This document shows positions 1 through 10,270 of a stretch of DNA of 34,900 bases, one piece after another; the first letter of the stretch is position 1, and the number at the start of each line of letters is the position of its first letter. Where the stretch lies: assembly GCA_037447655.1 (NCBI GenBank), contig JBBHKE010000723.1:150365-185264 (forward strand), read 5' to 3'. A program made the translations under genes and the position numbers. The stretch comes from Zygnema cylindricum. Taxonomy: Eukaryota > Streptophyta > Zygnematophyceae > Zygnematales > Zygnemataceae. Below the pieces are notes generated by a model. The model was not told the origin of the DNA and ran no database searches. It was given only the letters and a program-made list of their open reading frames with translations.

Positions 1-224
1 CCTACCTCCTCATCGTTTTCTGATGTTCTATTTGTCCAACGAGTGTTCCATAGTTTCGATAGAGTGGGTATACTCGGAGTCAGTATGAGTCTCCGTTACC
101 TGTAAGGCCTCTTTCTGGCTACCCACTCTCGGTATTTACTACTCTACCGAAGGTAGTACCTTCGCTTATAAACCCTCGATCAACTGACGGGATGTTTTTC
201 TTTTGAATAGCCCACCGCTGCTGC
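1..224. other. Unassigned sequence at left edge
   Basis: The minus-strand reverse transcriptase reading of element 1 stops matching its relative in element A just after the SLAAA residues, near 225. The remaining bases do not continue the expected IHQIDIKTAFLNG segment in any frame I checked. This could be an insertion, a deletion breakpoint or another repeat. I recognise nothing in it. Confidence 0.4.
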
Positions 225-755
225 TAGACTAAGGAGAATCCTTACAGATGGGAACTGAACCACAGGAGCAAAAGTCTCCTCATAAAATATCCCTTCTTTT
301 TGGGTGAACACATTTGCTACCAACCGAGCCTTGTATCTCTCAATGGTATTATCTGGGTTCAGCTTTAGTTTAAATACCCATTTCCACCCGATAAGTTTTC
401 TTTTTGTAGGGCAGTCAACTAGCTCCCAAATATTCGCTTCCATGATGGAAGCCATCTCATCATTTATGGCTCTCACCCATCGGTCTTTCTCCGGAATGTC
501 CATTGCCTCTGAGTATGACTGAGGCTCATATGGGTGAGATAGCTTTGATACCTTGTGAGCAACCTGTTTATCTTGTAGTCTTTTGCTACTCCTCCATCCT
601 CCCTTGAAGTTTGAAGCTGGAATGGAGGGAAGTCTAGGATTCCTTTGCATTGTCTCATCAGCTCCCCTATCCATGAAAACCAGTTTTGGCTCCTCTTCCT
701 CTCTCTCCTCAGAGTGTGTAGAAATATGAGAAGATTCCAGTATATCCCCCCTATC
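225..755 (-). pseudogene. Copia integrase-RT linker and start of reverse transcriptase (element 1)
   Basis: The frame ending near 225 carries RWVRAINDEMASIMEAN, then WKWVFKLKLNPDNTIERYKA and FTQKEGIFYEETFAPVV. These are the conserved opening blocks of the copia reverse transcriptase (RVT_2 family). Upstream is the variable acidic linker between integrase and reverse transcriptase. The frame is truncated before the catalytic aspartates and changes frame near 680-750, so no active enzyme can result. It is nearly the same protein as 13368-13800 of element A. Confidence 0.8.
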
Positions 756-1512
756 TTAGATCTCCCCTGAATCTGCAATCATGTTTTCACTTGTGTCCTT
801 TCTGGAAAGATCTAAGTCATCATCACTCTCGGACTCAAAACTGATTCTGATTTTCTTGGTGTATTTAGAGGGATCAAATGACTTCCCTTCATCCATGACA
901 ACTAGGTGCTTCACAAAAATGATATCTTGTTTAGCTAAGTCATAGACTCTATATCCCTTGACATCCTCATCGTATCCCACAAAATATCCTTGTTTTCCTT
1001 TAGCATCTAGTTTCATGTTTTTCTTACCTGTGTCAATACTGTAAACTTGACTACCGAATACTTTCAAGTTAGAAATATTTGGTTTCCTTCCAACCCATCT
1101 CTCATAAGGTGTCATTCCTTTGACGGCCATAGTGAGGACTCTATTCTTAATGTAGTTAGCACAGTTCATGGCTTCTGCCCAAAATCTTTTTCCTATTTTC
1201 TTATCTGCCTACATACTACACACACTATCTCCCAAAGTCCGGTTCAACCTCTCACCTACCCCATCTTGTTCTGGATTATTCGGTACAGTTTTCTGATGCT
1301 GAACTCCCTCATCTCTCAAGTATTATTCAAACTAGTTAGAGGTGTTCTCTCCCCCATTATAACTTCTTATTCTCTTTATGGGGGTTCCGTGCAACTTTTC
1401 ACTCTAAGCTTGGTATTCATTGAAGTACTTTGGTGTTTCTGACTTTGTTTTCACGAAGTAGACTCTAGAATATCTGAACCAATCATCACTAATTGTGAGC
1501 ATATACTTCTTT
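756..1512 (-). pseudogene. Copia integrase, core end and C-terminal part (element 1)
   Basis: The open part, 756-1169, encodes NCANYIKNRVL, TPYERWVGRKP and GYFVGYDEDVKGYRVYD, the hallmark end of the copia integrase core and the GYR-type C-terminal domain. The reading continues upstream to about 1512 through the region of the second catalytic aspartate, but several stops and base changes interrupt it. It is interrupted at 1513 by LTR-like sequence and resumes past about 2079. This is a fossil. Confidence 0.75.
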
Positions 1513-2078
1513 TGAAACTCTGTGTGCTCCATTGCCCACAGAAATCGCAGATCCAAAAGAAGCTTATCTAGATAGTGCCGACTTCAAGTTGATATAAACC
1601 TAAATGAATGACCCCTTGACAATCACAAACCCATTATAGCTTCACCCCTGTGAAATAAGACTTTCTGTGTGCTCAGTTCCACCACAGAATGCAAAGTTAG
1701 AATATGAGTTTTAGACACATTCACCCACTTTGAATTTCCCTTATAAATGCAGCCACCCTAGCAAGCAAAAACTCTGACCGACTATACCCTTGTGTAGCCT
1801 GGACTCCCCTGAGTCCGCAGCAAAAAGAATCACTGAAAATGGTTAAGTAAATTGATAGTTACGGCTGCCCAAAGTTAGCCTTTAATACAAGGTGCTCTCT
1901 CAGAGAGGCGACTACCTACCAGAAATATTCTAAATCCTTTTCCCTCTCTAGAACTCTATCTACTGACGTACGGCACCAATCAAATTAATGTGTCGTACAG
2001 AAAAGTACAGGTGCCGGTGTACTTTCTGTACGGCCATTGTACAACATGGCCAAATTGTCGACACGTGTCATAGACGGA
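1513..2078 (-). repeat. Partial LTR embedded in integrase of element 1
   Basis: On the minus strand this stretch carries the TGTAC-rich inverted repeat (1995-2031), the GGACTC...GAGTCC-type block near 1800-1830 and a U5 tail ending in CA at 1513. All have counterparts in the LTRs at 3852-4848 and 9605-10596. It is about 570 bp against about 1 kb for full LTRs, so the U3 start is missing. Integrase coding resumes directly beyond the CA end. Orientation matches the host element. The left breakpoint (about 2078) is approximate. Confidence 0.65.
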
Positions 2079-2485
2079 TTCGTTCCCGAAACAGAAGGCA
2101 CCCTTGCTGGTCCCCAGATATCTGTGTGGACGAGATCTAGTACTTTCTCACCTCTGTATGTGGCAGTTTTGGGAAAGGGAAGTCTATGAGCCTTACTTTA
2201 GGCACAACCACTACAATTATCCATCATTTCATTATCCCCAAACTGAATGCCTTCTACCACACCTAACTTCTTCATTTCCCTCAGCATATCAAAATGCACA
2301 TGCCCCAACCGCTTATGCCAGATCATCAAGCTTGGGACACCACCATAGTAAGCACTCTTCTTTTCATTACTCAGGTTAAGCCTAAACATTCCTTGGCTAC
2401 CGTTATCTGCTGTGAAGTAGACTTCATCTTCGTACTTAGCTGTAAAGCCTCCCTTTTCTAGTGAAGGTATCAAAATCCTTGTCAT
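2079..2485 (-). pseudogene. Copia pre-integrase domain and integrase N-terminus (element 1)
   Basis: The frame 2198-2485 contains MIWHKRLGHVHFDML and NCSGCA, which form the His-His-Cys-Cys zinc-binding region in front of the copia integrase core. A frame change near 2200 separates it from the HTDIWGP-type block that holds the first catalytic aspartate. The reading is lost at the embedded LTR near 2079. The matching region of element A is 12294-12520. Confidence 0.8.
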
Positions 2486-3074
2486 CTAATATAGAAGTAG
2501 ACACAAGATATTTACTCAGCTGAGGAATGTAGAGCACATCTGATAAGGTGGGTATAGAAGTCTTACCCTCCACTAAGACTTTTAGATCTACCAATCCCAC
2601 TACATCTGTGGTAACTACTCTTCCATCCCCATACTCTATTTCTACCGTAGGGATCTTTCTTAACTTAGTGAAGAGGTGCCTATCACGACACATATGCATG
2701 GATGCTCCTGAATCGATGATCCATCCTTCCTGTGGAGCTTCTCCAATGGCTCTAAGAGCACACTTCTGTGTCCGAGGGATCTCCTTCTCCTCCAGTTTCT
2801 TGTCGAGAAGAAGCTCCACATCCTCCTCCTTAGAGGACTCGTTCTCCTCAGTCTCTCCTTTTACTCGTGTGACCACAAGTGCCTTCTTCTTCCCTCCAAA
2901 AAAAACCCCTCCACAGTTTTCTTGAAGCCTAAGCTCTGACAGCTTGATGCAATCAGCTATGAAGTGTCCTGGCTTTTTGCAGAAATGACAAAGACCCTTT
3001 GGGGGCCTAGGTTCTCCAGATTGATCTCTTTCTCCTTTCAAGCTGTTGTACAGCTTTTTGGATCCTTCCTCCAC
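2436..3074 (-). pseudogene. Copia nucleocapsid zinc knuckle and protease (element 1)
   Basis: CHFCKKPGHFIADC is a complete CX2CX4HX4C knuckle of retroelement nucleocapsid. About 95 residues later WIIDSGASMHMC gives the aspartic protease active site (DSG). The segment between is rich in Glu and Lys, as is common between these domains. The C-terminal LYIPQLSKYLVSTS block matches the copia protease end. It overlaps the next pol piece in another frame, showing a frameshift near 2460. Confidence 0.85.
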
Positions 3075-3205
3075 CGGTCCGTTCCGGCAGCTAGAACTTG
3101 AACGCTTTTACCTCCTCTACGGATCTCAATAGTGTTCTCGTGCACGAGTATCATTCGGACCACGGTGTTCCACTTCCAAGAACTGTCATCTATTTCTTCC
3201 ACTCG

Positions 3206-3787
3206 TTACACTATGTTTTCATACTTCTCAGGTAGCTTCATGATGAGAGTGTTAACTTTCACCTTCATTGTGCTTGTCCATCCGGCACTCTCCATCTCCA
3301 TATACATGCAAGAGAGATCATTACAGTAATCTAACATCTTCCCTCCTTTGTAAGTATAACTCCCCAACCTTTGCTCCACCAGCTGGAGCTCTTGGATGGT
3401 ACCCGCTCTATAGATCTCCACTAAAGTCATCCAAAACTCCTCGGCCTTGAAGATGTGAAAATGAGAGGTCCCCAAAGCTTGGGTGAGGTGCCTCAGAATG
3501 AAATGCCAGGCATTCATGTTGGTGTACTCCCATATTTGAATATTGTTTTCCTCGGTCTTCACAACCACCGCTCCGGGTGACGTGGCAATAGGAGTAAGAG
3601 GTGTCTCCTTTCCTTTCCCCTTTTCAGACACAGTGTTGTCCCCATTGTCTGTCGCCTCCGTTGGAGCAGATGCTGCTGCAGAAAACCTCACTCCATCAAA
3701 CCCTGGTGGAGTCCCTTGAGATGGTCGTTTCACTCGTCCACTAACGATACTCCCATATCGTTTTTCACACAATGCCCTTGTCATCAT
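3206..3787 (-). pseudogene. Copia gag capsid (UBN2-like), element 1
   Basis: A 193-residue frame reads from a Met at 3787 to a stop at 3206. It contains WHFILRHLTQALG, FWMTLVEIYRAGT and KGGKMLDYCNDLSCMYMEME, the helical capsid fold of copia gag (UBN2/Retrotran_gag type). The N-terminal 90 residues are low in complexity and likely disordered. A TAA follows LPEKYENIV, and the gag reading resumes beyond it towards the zinc knuckle at about 2990. The same gag type recurs in the fragment at 33339-34315. Confidence 0.8.
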
Positions 3788-4065
3788 GGCTTCCTAGTAA
3801 ATGAACCAAGATCCGTTAAAGATAGGCACCTTAGAGCGTGAGCCCATAACCTGCAATTCCGTGTCCCCCATTGGATCATTGAATTCAGAAAGCCTCTAAA
3901 TAGCTTTTGGCTAGCCCTCTTTCAACTTGGATCACTACCACCCAAGCAGACACATAGTTGATCTAACTGCACCCCTGTGCAGTTTGGACTCCCTTGAGTC
4001 CACAGAGAAAAGAATCACTGAATATGCCCAACCAGGCAATTCATTATCAAGTGGCGAAGATGCCA

Positions 4066-4075
4066 ATATTTATAC
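4066..4075 (-). promoter_or_regulatory. LTR TATA box (element 1)
   Basis: GTATAAATAT on the minus strand lies at the same place in the LTR as in both LTRs of element A, downstream of the inverted repeat. It is the likely core promoter for the retrotransposon transcript. Confidence 0.6.
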
Positions 4076-4178
4076 AAGCTTCTTGGGAGAGAGGCGGCTA
4101 CCTCCTCAATCCTCTAAGTCCTTAACCCTTCACACAACCCCTATCTACTGATGTACGAACCAATCATAAGACTGTATA

Positions 4179-4215
4179 GTACAGAAAAGTACTAGGGCCG
4201 ACGTACTTTGTGTAC
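4179..4215. promoter_or_regulatory. Inverted repeat in LTR U3
   Basis: GTACAGAAAAGTAC and a near-complement ending TTTGTGTAC flank a short spacer. The same structure is present at 10234-10270, 15769-15805 and 1995-2031. It sits about 110 bp from the TATA box. It may be a palindromic protein-binding site or a hairpin. Confidence 0.6.
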
Positions 4216-4561
4216 GGTCTGTGTACGACAAGGCCATGGAGTGGACGTCTGTCTCCTCCAGACTTGTCCAAGCGCTCCCCGGGATTCCCGCTTCCGAATA
4301 ATATCTTGCCACGTGTCGACAGGTCATGTCACGTCCGAAAACCGCCGAGGCGGCTATTCCGAGATCGGGGCGATGAAGCGGACTGTCGGATCCAAACCGG
4401 CTTTTAATGTTCGCCGTCCAAAATAACAAATGTCTGGTACATTTGTTTCGTACGCACTAAAAACTCAACTTGTTTATTTGTCCTTTTTATTATCGCGTTG
4501 AACGAATTACTGATCTTGCTAATGTTGAAATAGCTATCAAACAGTATGTATCCTAACGCAC

Positions 4562-4646
4562 TACTACGACAGACCAATAAGAGCTGACGGCTACGCCTCG
4601 CTCTCCGATCGCAGGTTCGAGTACTGCCGCACTCAACTTTTTTTTT
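4562..4646 (+). other. tRNA-like module, antisense to the element 1 LTR
   Basis: Read on the plus strand this has a B-box-like AGGTTCGAGTACTG near 4612-4625, within an almost perfect T-arm (GCAGG and ACTGC around a TTCGAGT loop). A short tail and a run of nine T residues at 4638-4646 follow, like a Pol III terminator. A D-arm-like stretch lies about 35 bases upstream. The acceptor stem does not pair, so this is not a functional tRNA gene. Homologous modules lie in the other A-type LTRs and in LTR B. Confidence 0.5.
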
Positions 4647-4848
4647 GAAAGTGACTAAGGTCACTCTTTAATCCTGCCTATGGAGTTGAGGCAGCCATGG
4701 CTCCACCGCCCTCTCTCTCCTTCAGTGACTACAACAAGTATGGGGGCTAAAGAGAGAAGGTGGAGGCAGATTGCCTGTGCTTTTTCTTTTAGTTATTTAA
4801 CCTAATTAAGACCTAGAAAATACCTTCCCTAAATCAGTGATTTCAACA

Positions 4849-5911
4849 GGTTCGGTCCCCGCCGTAGCCTTGCCGTGGGATTTTAGAACTTCCACTAGTT
4901 CCTTGGCTTTTTTGACTACTTTGGTAAGATCCGCTATCCCCATCCCCAGAATATTGAGATCATTAGGTTTGGTCCGCCATCCGCCCTTAGACAAATCATC
5001 TGTTCCCGACCCGTAACCTCTAGATCAGTTGGTTTGGTTTGTCAGAGCCCTTCAGCAAGGCAGACACGAGTTGCTGTAGGAGCAGGTCTCTCGGTTGTGG
5101 CTGACAGAGGAGTTGGGGACGTCTCCTCTTTGGGAAGAGGTGCAAATCTCCCCTTGCTATCCCGGTGGTCAAACCTCTTTCCCCTAACTAGATCTCGTGC
5201 TTCCCTCTCGATACCCCCTTCTCCTCTACTAGGCCGCAAAGAGGTGCCTCCTCAGGAAGGTCTGCTCGGTGCGGTGTCCTGAGAGGAATGTGGGGGAGGG
5301 CAAGAATAATGAGCTCTCTTTGACCGATCTTCCATCGACTGTGAAGAGGTGGTCTCTGAAGAACTACTCAAAATCTCCACCACCCCTCTCACGGCCTAAC
5401 CACTCTGACTCGATATGTACGAGCCACTCTCTGTACCAATTCCTTCTTAAACTTCAGCTCATGGAGGTCGTGAACGGCAAGGAGTTCGTTACGACCTAGG
5501 CAACATGGATCCGTCAAAACCGCGGGGTCAATCTGGATCTCGGCCCGGGGAATCTTGAATCATGTGTGAAGCCCGACCTCCACAAGAGGACCCAAATGGG
5601 GCTCCCTCTGCGCCTGACGCTTTGACCTGGCCTTGGGAGACACTCGGTTCCATTCCTAGGCCTGAGCTCGGGCTTCTTTCCTTTCCTCAGCATAGACCCT
5701 AGCGGCCTCCGCCAAGGAAGGGTAATGTTCGAGAGTTAGACTGGGAGGAGGAGGAGGGGAAGAAGCACCAGCCGGTTCCTTGGCCGAAGAATCAAAGTTA
5801 GTCTCCATGGGTTCAGACTCCCTAGACCTCTGAGATTGTCCCTTCGTACGGGCCTCTCCTAGCGACCCTGCTCTCCTGATCCGTTATCCGGAGTCCCTTC
5901 TCCCGCCATGA
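4849..5911 (-). pseudogene. Broken coding-like stretch of unknown function
   Basis: From a Met at about 5911 the minus strand reads MAGEGTPDNGSGEQ, then after a stop and a frame change SLTLEHYPSLAEAARVYAEE and further basic and acidic segments. An open stretch at 5042-5239 is rich in Arg, Glu and Lys. The 4849-4994 part reads DLTKVVKKAKELVEVLKSHG. There are at least four stops or shifts. Charge pattern and position beside an LTR would suit a decayed retroelement gag, but I see no zinc knuckle or catalytic motif. I do not recognise the family. Confidence 0.3.
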
Positions 5912-7244
5912 TGACAGAGGTAACGAGAGAAAGAGTAATGAATGTCACTAAGGCTCACTTCCAAAAAGAGAGCTTCCAAAGTTAAAGCTCGTATCCCCTC
6001 TAATCGGAGAAAATAGGTGGCTTTTGAGTACTGTGCTTTCTCTACAGAAAGTCAATCGCACTTGTTCCCTCAAAACCCACTATCCTAATACAGGGGGTTT
6101 CGGTTTACTGCGGGATGGTCACTCCAAAGCAAAGAGAACTCCAAATGAAGACACAAATGCACTACCACGTAGAAATATATAGGTAATAGGTCTGGCTTTC
6201 CAGATTTAACATTATCACCTTGCCCCAAAAAAGAGAATAAAAGAAAGAGAATGTGAAATATATCGAAGCAAGCTTAACATACCCCAGCAATAAACGATGA
6301 AAATGAGAGAAAAGCGATCCCTCTCCCTACAATATCGTAAATAGGTATGGTGCTCCTTCAACCTCCGGTGTCCGCAGCTCGGAAGGAACAAGACTCTTCC
6401 CGATTTCAAACAGCAAAAAGTGCAAAAATGACCTAAAAAGCTGATAGAGCCAACTACCAACCCGAACTGTGATTCCCACAAAAGACAGTTTGTAAACCAA
6501 GATGGCAATAGAGTCAAACAAAACAAAGATTCTCGAAAAAAAGGGTTGTTGGAATTTTTTAGAGTTTTCAATTCTCCAAAAGAAGGTTTGTTGGAATTTT
6601 TGAGGGTTTTCACAAGAGACAGTACTGAAAAGCAACCTATCTCCTTCGACCCCAAGTGCCTTATACTTCAAAGTTTGTCAAATTGCAGGTCCAAAAGTCA
6701 AAGCTACGATATTAACCAATGAGCGGCAAGCAAGTGTAATTGAACTGACATAAGACAAAATAACCCGTACTACACTTGGGGCAAAAATTTCTGCTCCGGA
6801 CTGCAACTAGATCTGCGGCCGGAAGTAATTATTTGGTCCACTATTATAAGACCAAGTCCTAAAAAGGACACTAACTTGCCAGACTTTGACCTAATGTAAT
6901 CAATGGACCAAAATTCAATTGAGCCTGAGCTAATTCCTACTGACGGCTAACAGCATAATCAAGATGCAAATCCGGAAAATTACGTGGCAATCCACAATGC
7001 ACCCACCACAGAGGCTGTCGGAAACAAGTCCCCGGTAACGGAATTGCAATCTTTGAAACGATAGAACTTGGTCATTCGGCCTCTGTTAGACACGAAATCA
7101 AGTGGGTTCCGCTCAACTTAAAAAGTACAAGGATCTCGTCCGGCTTGGCGCACTCACTCCTCCGTACTTTGAAGACCGTACAAGGTAAAAAAGGCCCAGA
7201 AATCCATTGTGATTTACTAGTGTGTCTGAAAAGCACACGAGCTA
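5912..7244. other. Non-coding stretch, no recognised feature
   Basis: Moderately AT-rich sequence with no frame that looks protein-coding. One small feature is an imperfect direct duplication at about 6545-6612 (GTTGGAATTTTT and GAGNGTTTTC blocks twice). The last 100 bases lead into the minisatellite. Confidence 0.5.
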
Positions 7245-9604
7245 GACACGTCGCGAGCTCGAGGATCGGTGGCCCAGCGGCAATCTCGAGGATTAGCGGC
7301 GCGGTTGCGAGCTCGACGATCGCCTACAACAAGCTCGAGGATCGGCGGCGCAGTGGCGAGCTTGAGGTAAAGTTGAGTGGCTACGAGCTTGAGGATGAGT
7401 GTCGCGACGCTAATCTTGAGGATCGGTGACTTGAAGACGAGCTAGAGGATCTGAGTGCAATGGCAAGATCGAGGATCAACAGCACAGCGTCGTGCTCAAA
7501 AATAGGTGGCGCGCAGCAAGTTGAAGGATCGGCGGCGTGGCGGCGATCTCAAGGACCGGGGCCGCGGCGGCAAGCTCTAGGATCAGTGGCGCGGCAATGA
7601 GCTCCACAATCGGCGGCGCGGCGGCGAGCTTGAAGATTGGCAGGGCGGTCGTGATATTGAGGATCAAAGGCGCTGCATCGATCTCAAGGATCATTGGCAC
7701 AACAACAATCACGAGGATCACGGCAAGGCGGCAAGCTCGAGGATCGCGGCAGTGAGCTTGAAGATCGTCAGCGCGGCGATGAGCTCAAGGATCAGCGACA
7801 CGGCGAGGAGCTCAAGAATCGGCGGCGCAGCGGCAATAGTGAAGATCGGCAGCGCGTCGACGAATTCCAGGATTGGCAGCGCCGTGGTGAGCTCGAAGAT
7901 CGGCATCGTGGTGGCCATCTCGAAGATGAGCGAGGCGGCAGCGATCTCAAGGATCGGCGGGGTGGCAGCGATGTTTAAGATCGCGGCGTGGCGGCAAGCT
8001 GAAGGATTAGCGACGGGGCGGGGAGCTCGAGGATTGGCTACGCGGCAGTGATCTCGAGTATCAGTGGCGCGTTGGCGAGCTCGAGATTCGGCAGCGCGTC
8101 GAAGATTTCAGGGATAGGCGACGCGGTGATCTCGAGGATTCGCGACGACGAGCTTGAGGATCGGCGGCGGCGGTGCGTCAGCGATCTTGAGGATCATCGA
8201 CGCGAAGACGAGCTCGAGGATCGGCGGCGCGGCGACAACATTGAGGATCGGTTGTGCAGCAGCGTGCTCGAGGATTGATGGGGCGGCGACGAGCTCGAGA
8301 ATCGGTGATGCGGCAACAATCTCGAGTATAAACGGCGCGGCGGCGATCTCGAGGATTTGCGGAGCATGGGCGATCTCAATGATCAGCGACGCGGCGGCAA
8401 TCTCGAAGATTTGCGGCGCGGCGACATGCTTGAGGATCGGCGACGCAGTGGCGAGCTTAAGGATGGGGTGCGCGGCGGCAATCCCAAGGATTGTGGTGCG
8501 CCGCCGAGCTCAAGGATTACAGGCACTCGGGAGCTTGAGGATTGGCGCCGCTGCGGCAAGCTCAAAGATCAGCGGGGTGGCCGCGATCTCAAGGATCAGC
8601 GGCGTGGCTCATAGCTTGAGGATAGGTGGTGGGCGGTGAGCTAGAAGATCGGCGGCGTGGTGGAGATCTGAAGGATCAGCAGCGCAGCAGCAAGCTCCAA
8701 GATCGGCGGCGCGGCGGCGAGTTCGAGGATTGTTGCGCGCCACCTAACTCGAGGATTAGCGGCGCGGAAAGGAGCACGAGGATCGGCGGCGCTGCGGCGA
8801 GCTCGAGAATAAGTGGCGTGGTGGCGATCTCAAGGGTTGGCGGCGTGGCAACGAGCTTGAGGATAGGCGAAGGAAGTGAGCTCGAAGATCGGCGGCGTGG
8901 TGGAGATCTTGAGGATCAGCAGCGCAGCGGCGAGCTCCAAGATTGGCGGCGTGGGGGCGAGCTCGAGGATCGATGGCACGGCGGCAATCTCGAGGATGGG
9001 CGATGCGGCAAAGAACTCGAGAATATGCGGCGCAGCGGCGAGCTCGAGGATTGGCGGCGAGGTGGGGAGCTCGAGGATCATCGCACAAATTTGTGTTTTA
9101 AGGAAGATTAGTTTTTAAACCAACCCACATATGTGCATAAATTTATAGAAACATGTACAGATTTTAATCTTATAAGACGAATCCAATATAAAATCAAAAT
9201 GTACAGTTTATTTTATAACATAGCGGCCGCGAGCTCGAGGATCAGCGGCACGGCGACGAAGCGGCGAGCTTGAGGATCGGCGGCGCGAGGGCGAGCTCGC
9301 AGATCGGGGGCGCGGCAATGAGCTCGTGGATAAGCTTCGCGGCGACGAGCGTGAGGATCGGCGGCAAGGCGGCGAGTTGAACGATCGGCGGCACAGCAAA
9401 AAGCTCAAGGATTGGTAGGGCGCGGGGGATCTCGAGGATTGGGGACGCAATAGCGATCTCGAGGATCGCCGGCGCGGCAGGGATCTCGAGGATCAGCGAC
9501 GCGGCGTCGAGCTCCAGATCCGCAGCGCGGCAAGGATCTCGAGGATGAGCTATGCAGCGGCGATCTGAAGGATCGGCAACGCAACAGCAATCTAAAGGTT
9601 CGGC
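7245..9604. repeat. 27-bp GC-rich minisatellite, array segment 1
   Basis: Tandem imperfect copies of a 27-bp monomer built from a GAGGATC block, a GGCGGCGCGG-type core and a GCGAGCTC or GCGATCTC block (a clean example is 16909-16935). About 80 copies, most differing by a few bases. Because 27 is a multiple of three and stops are rare, many overlapping frames stay open and encode nine-residue repeats (RIGGAAASS, LEDRRRGGE, ILELAAAPP). These are repeat translations, not genes. An AT-rich module interrupts it at 9083-9226, and element A ends it at 9605. Confidence 0.93.
9083..9226. repeat. AT-rich module inside the minisatellite, copy 1
   Basis: About 145 bp of AT-rich sequence with CCCACATATGTGCATAAATT, ending TTATTTTATAACATAGC. 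It is flanked on both sides by minisatellite and closely matches 16564-16709. Both copies enter after GAGGATCA and leave at the same point in the monomer. Confidence 0.75.
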
Positions 9605-9809
9605 TGTTGAAATCACAAGATTTAGGGGAGGTATTTTCTAGGTCTTAATTAAAATAAAAAAGAAAAGAAAAGCAGAGGCAGCTTGCCTCCACCTTCTCTT
9701 TCTGACCCCCATACTTGTTGTAGTCACTGAAAGAGAGAGAGGGCGGTGGAGCCATGGCTGCCTTAGCTCCATTGGCAGGGCTTAAGAGTGACCTAAGTCA
9801 CTCTGAAGC

Positions 9810-9895
9810 AAAAAAGGTTGAGTCCGGCAGGACTCAAACCTTTGATCGGTAGGGCGAGGGATAGCCGTCAACCCTTACCAGTCTGTCGTAGTAGT
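9810..9895 (-). other. Antisense tRNA-like module in 5' LTR of element A
   Basis: On the minus strand an A-box-like CGACAGACTGGTAAGG is followed about 35 bases later by B-box-like GGTTTGAGTCC. A T6 run at 9810-9815 comes after the T-arm and a short tail. It lies opposite to LTR transcription. The 3' LTR copy has a perfect GGTTCGAGTCC B box, so this copy has decayed slightly. Confidence 0.5.
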
Positions 9896-10233
9896 CCGTT
9901 AGGATGGTTCGATAGCTATTTAAACAATAGATAAACGACTAATCCGATTAACGGAATTACAAATAGGATACATAGAAACTAGTTGGGAAATTAAGTGCGC
10001 ACGAAACAAATGTACCGGACATTTGTTTTGAACGGCTGGGAATTAAAGCCGACTTAGATCCCACGGCTCACATCAGCGCCGAGATCATGGAATGACCGCT
10101 TTGGCGGTTCACGAATGTAACATAACCTGGCGATACGTGGAAATATGTCATTGAGAAGCCGGAATCCCGGGGAGGGTGAGGACAAGTCCGGAGGAGAAAG
10201 GCGTCCACTCCATGGCCTTGTCGTACACAGGCC

Positions 10234-10270
10234 GTACAGAAAGTTCATCGGCCATGGTACTTTTCTGTAC
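10234..10270. promoter_or_regulatory. Inverted repeat in 5' LTR of element A
   Basis: GTACAGAAAG... and ...CTTTTCTGTAC arms around a CATCGGCCATG-like centre, about 105 bp before the TATA box. One base in the left arm has changed relative to the 3' LTR copy. Confidence 0.6.

Larger units (their letters stand above)
1..4848 (-). mobile_element. Ty1/copia element 1, truncated by window edge
   Basis: Reading down the minus strand from 4848 the order is 5' LTR, gag, zinc knuckle, protease, pre-integrase, integrase and the first part of reverse transcriptase. This order (integrase before reverse transcriptase) defines Ty1/copia. The pol proteins closely resemble those of element A, and its LTR is of the same type as the 9605 and 15134 LTRs. 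The element is dead: gag and pol are broken by stops and frameshifts, and an LTR fragment sits inside integrase. No known primer site is clear next to the LTR. The 3' half and 3' LTR lie outside the window or are lost, so a target duplication cannot be checked. Confidence 0.85.
3852..4848 (-). repeat. 5' LTR of element 1 (A-type LTR, 997 bp)
   Basis: On the minus strand this begins TGTTGAAATCAC at 4848 and ends AATTGCA at 3852, the same ends as the LTRs of element A. It shares their blocks in the same order: GGTATTTTCTAGGTCTTAATTA near the start, a tRNA-like module (4562-4646), the inverted repeat (4179-4215), a TATA box (4066-4075) and the GACTC/GAGTC block. Gag follows within 70 bp. The flanking five bases at 4849-4853 are GGTTC; the partner copy is outside the window. 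Confidence 0.9.

Noticed and set aside
4145-4429. Overlapping frames of 65-94 residues in the LTR at 3852-4848, with similar ones at 10054-10369 and 15589-15783
   Set aside because: They fall inside LTRs around the inverted repeat and recur only because LTRs are repeated.
7245-9604. CRISPR array, suggested by regular short repeats
   Set aside because: Monomers are head-to-tail with no unique spacers, and the surroundings are plant retrotransposons.
7145-9616. Many long open frames on both strands with Arg-, Ala- or Ile-rich repeats
   Set aside because: They are translations of the 27-bp minisatellite, whose period keeps many frames open. They have no start context or non-repeat domain.
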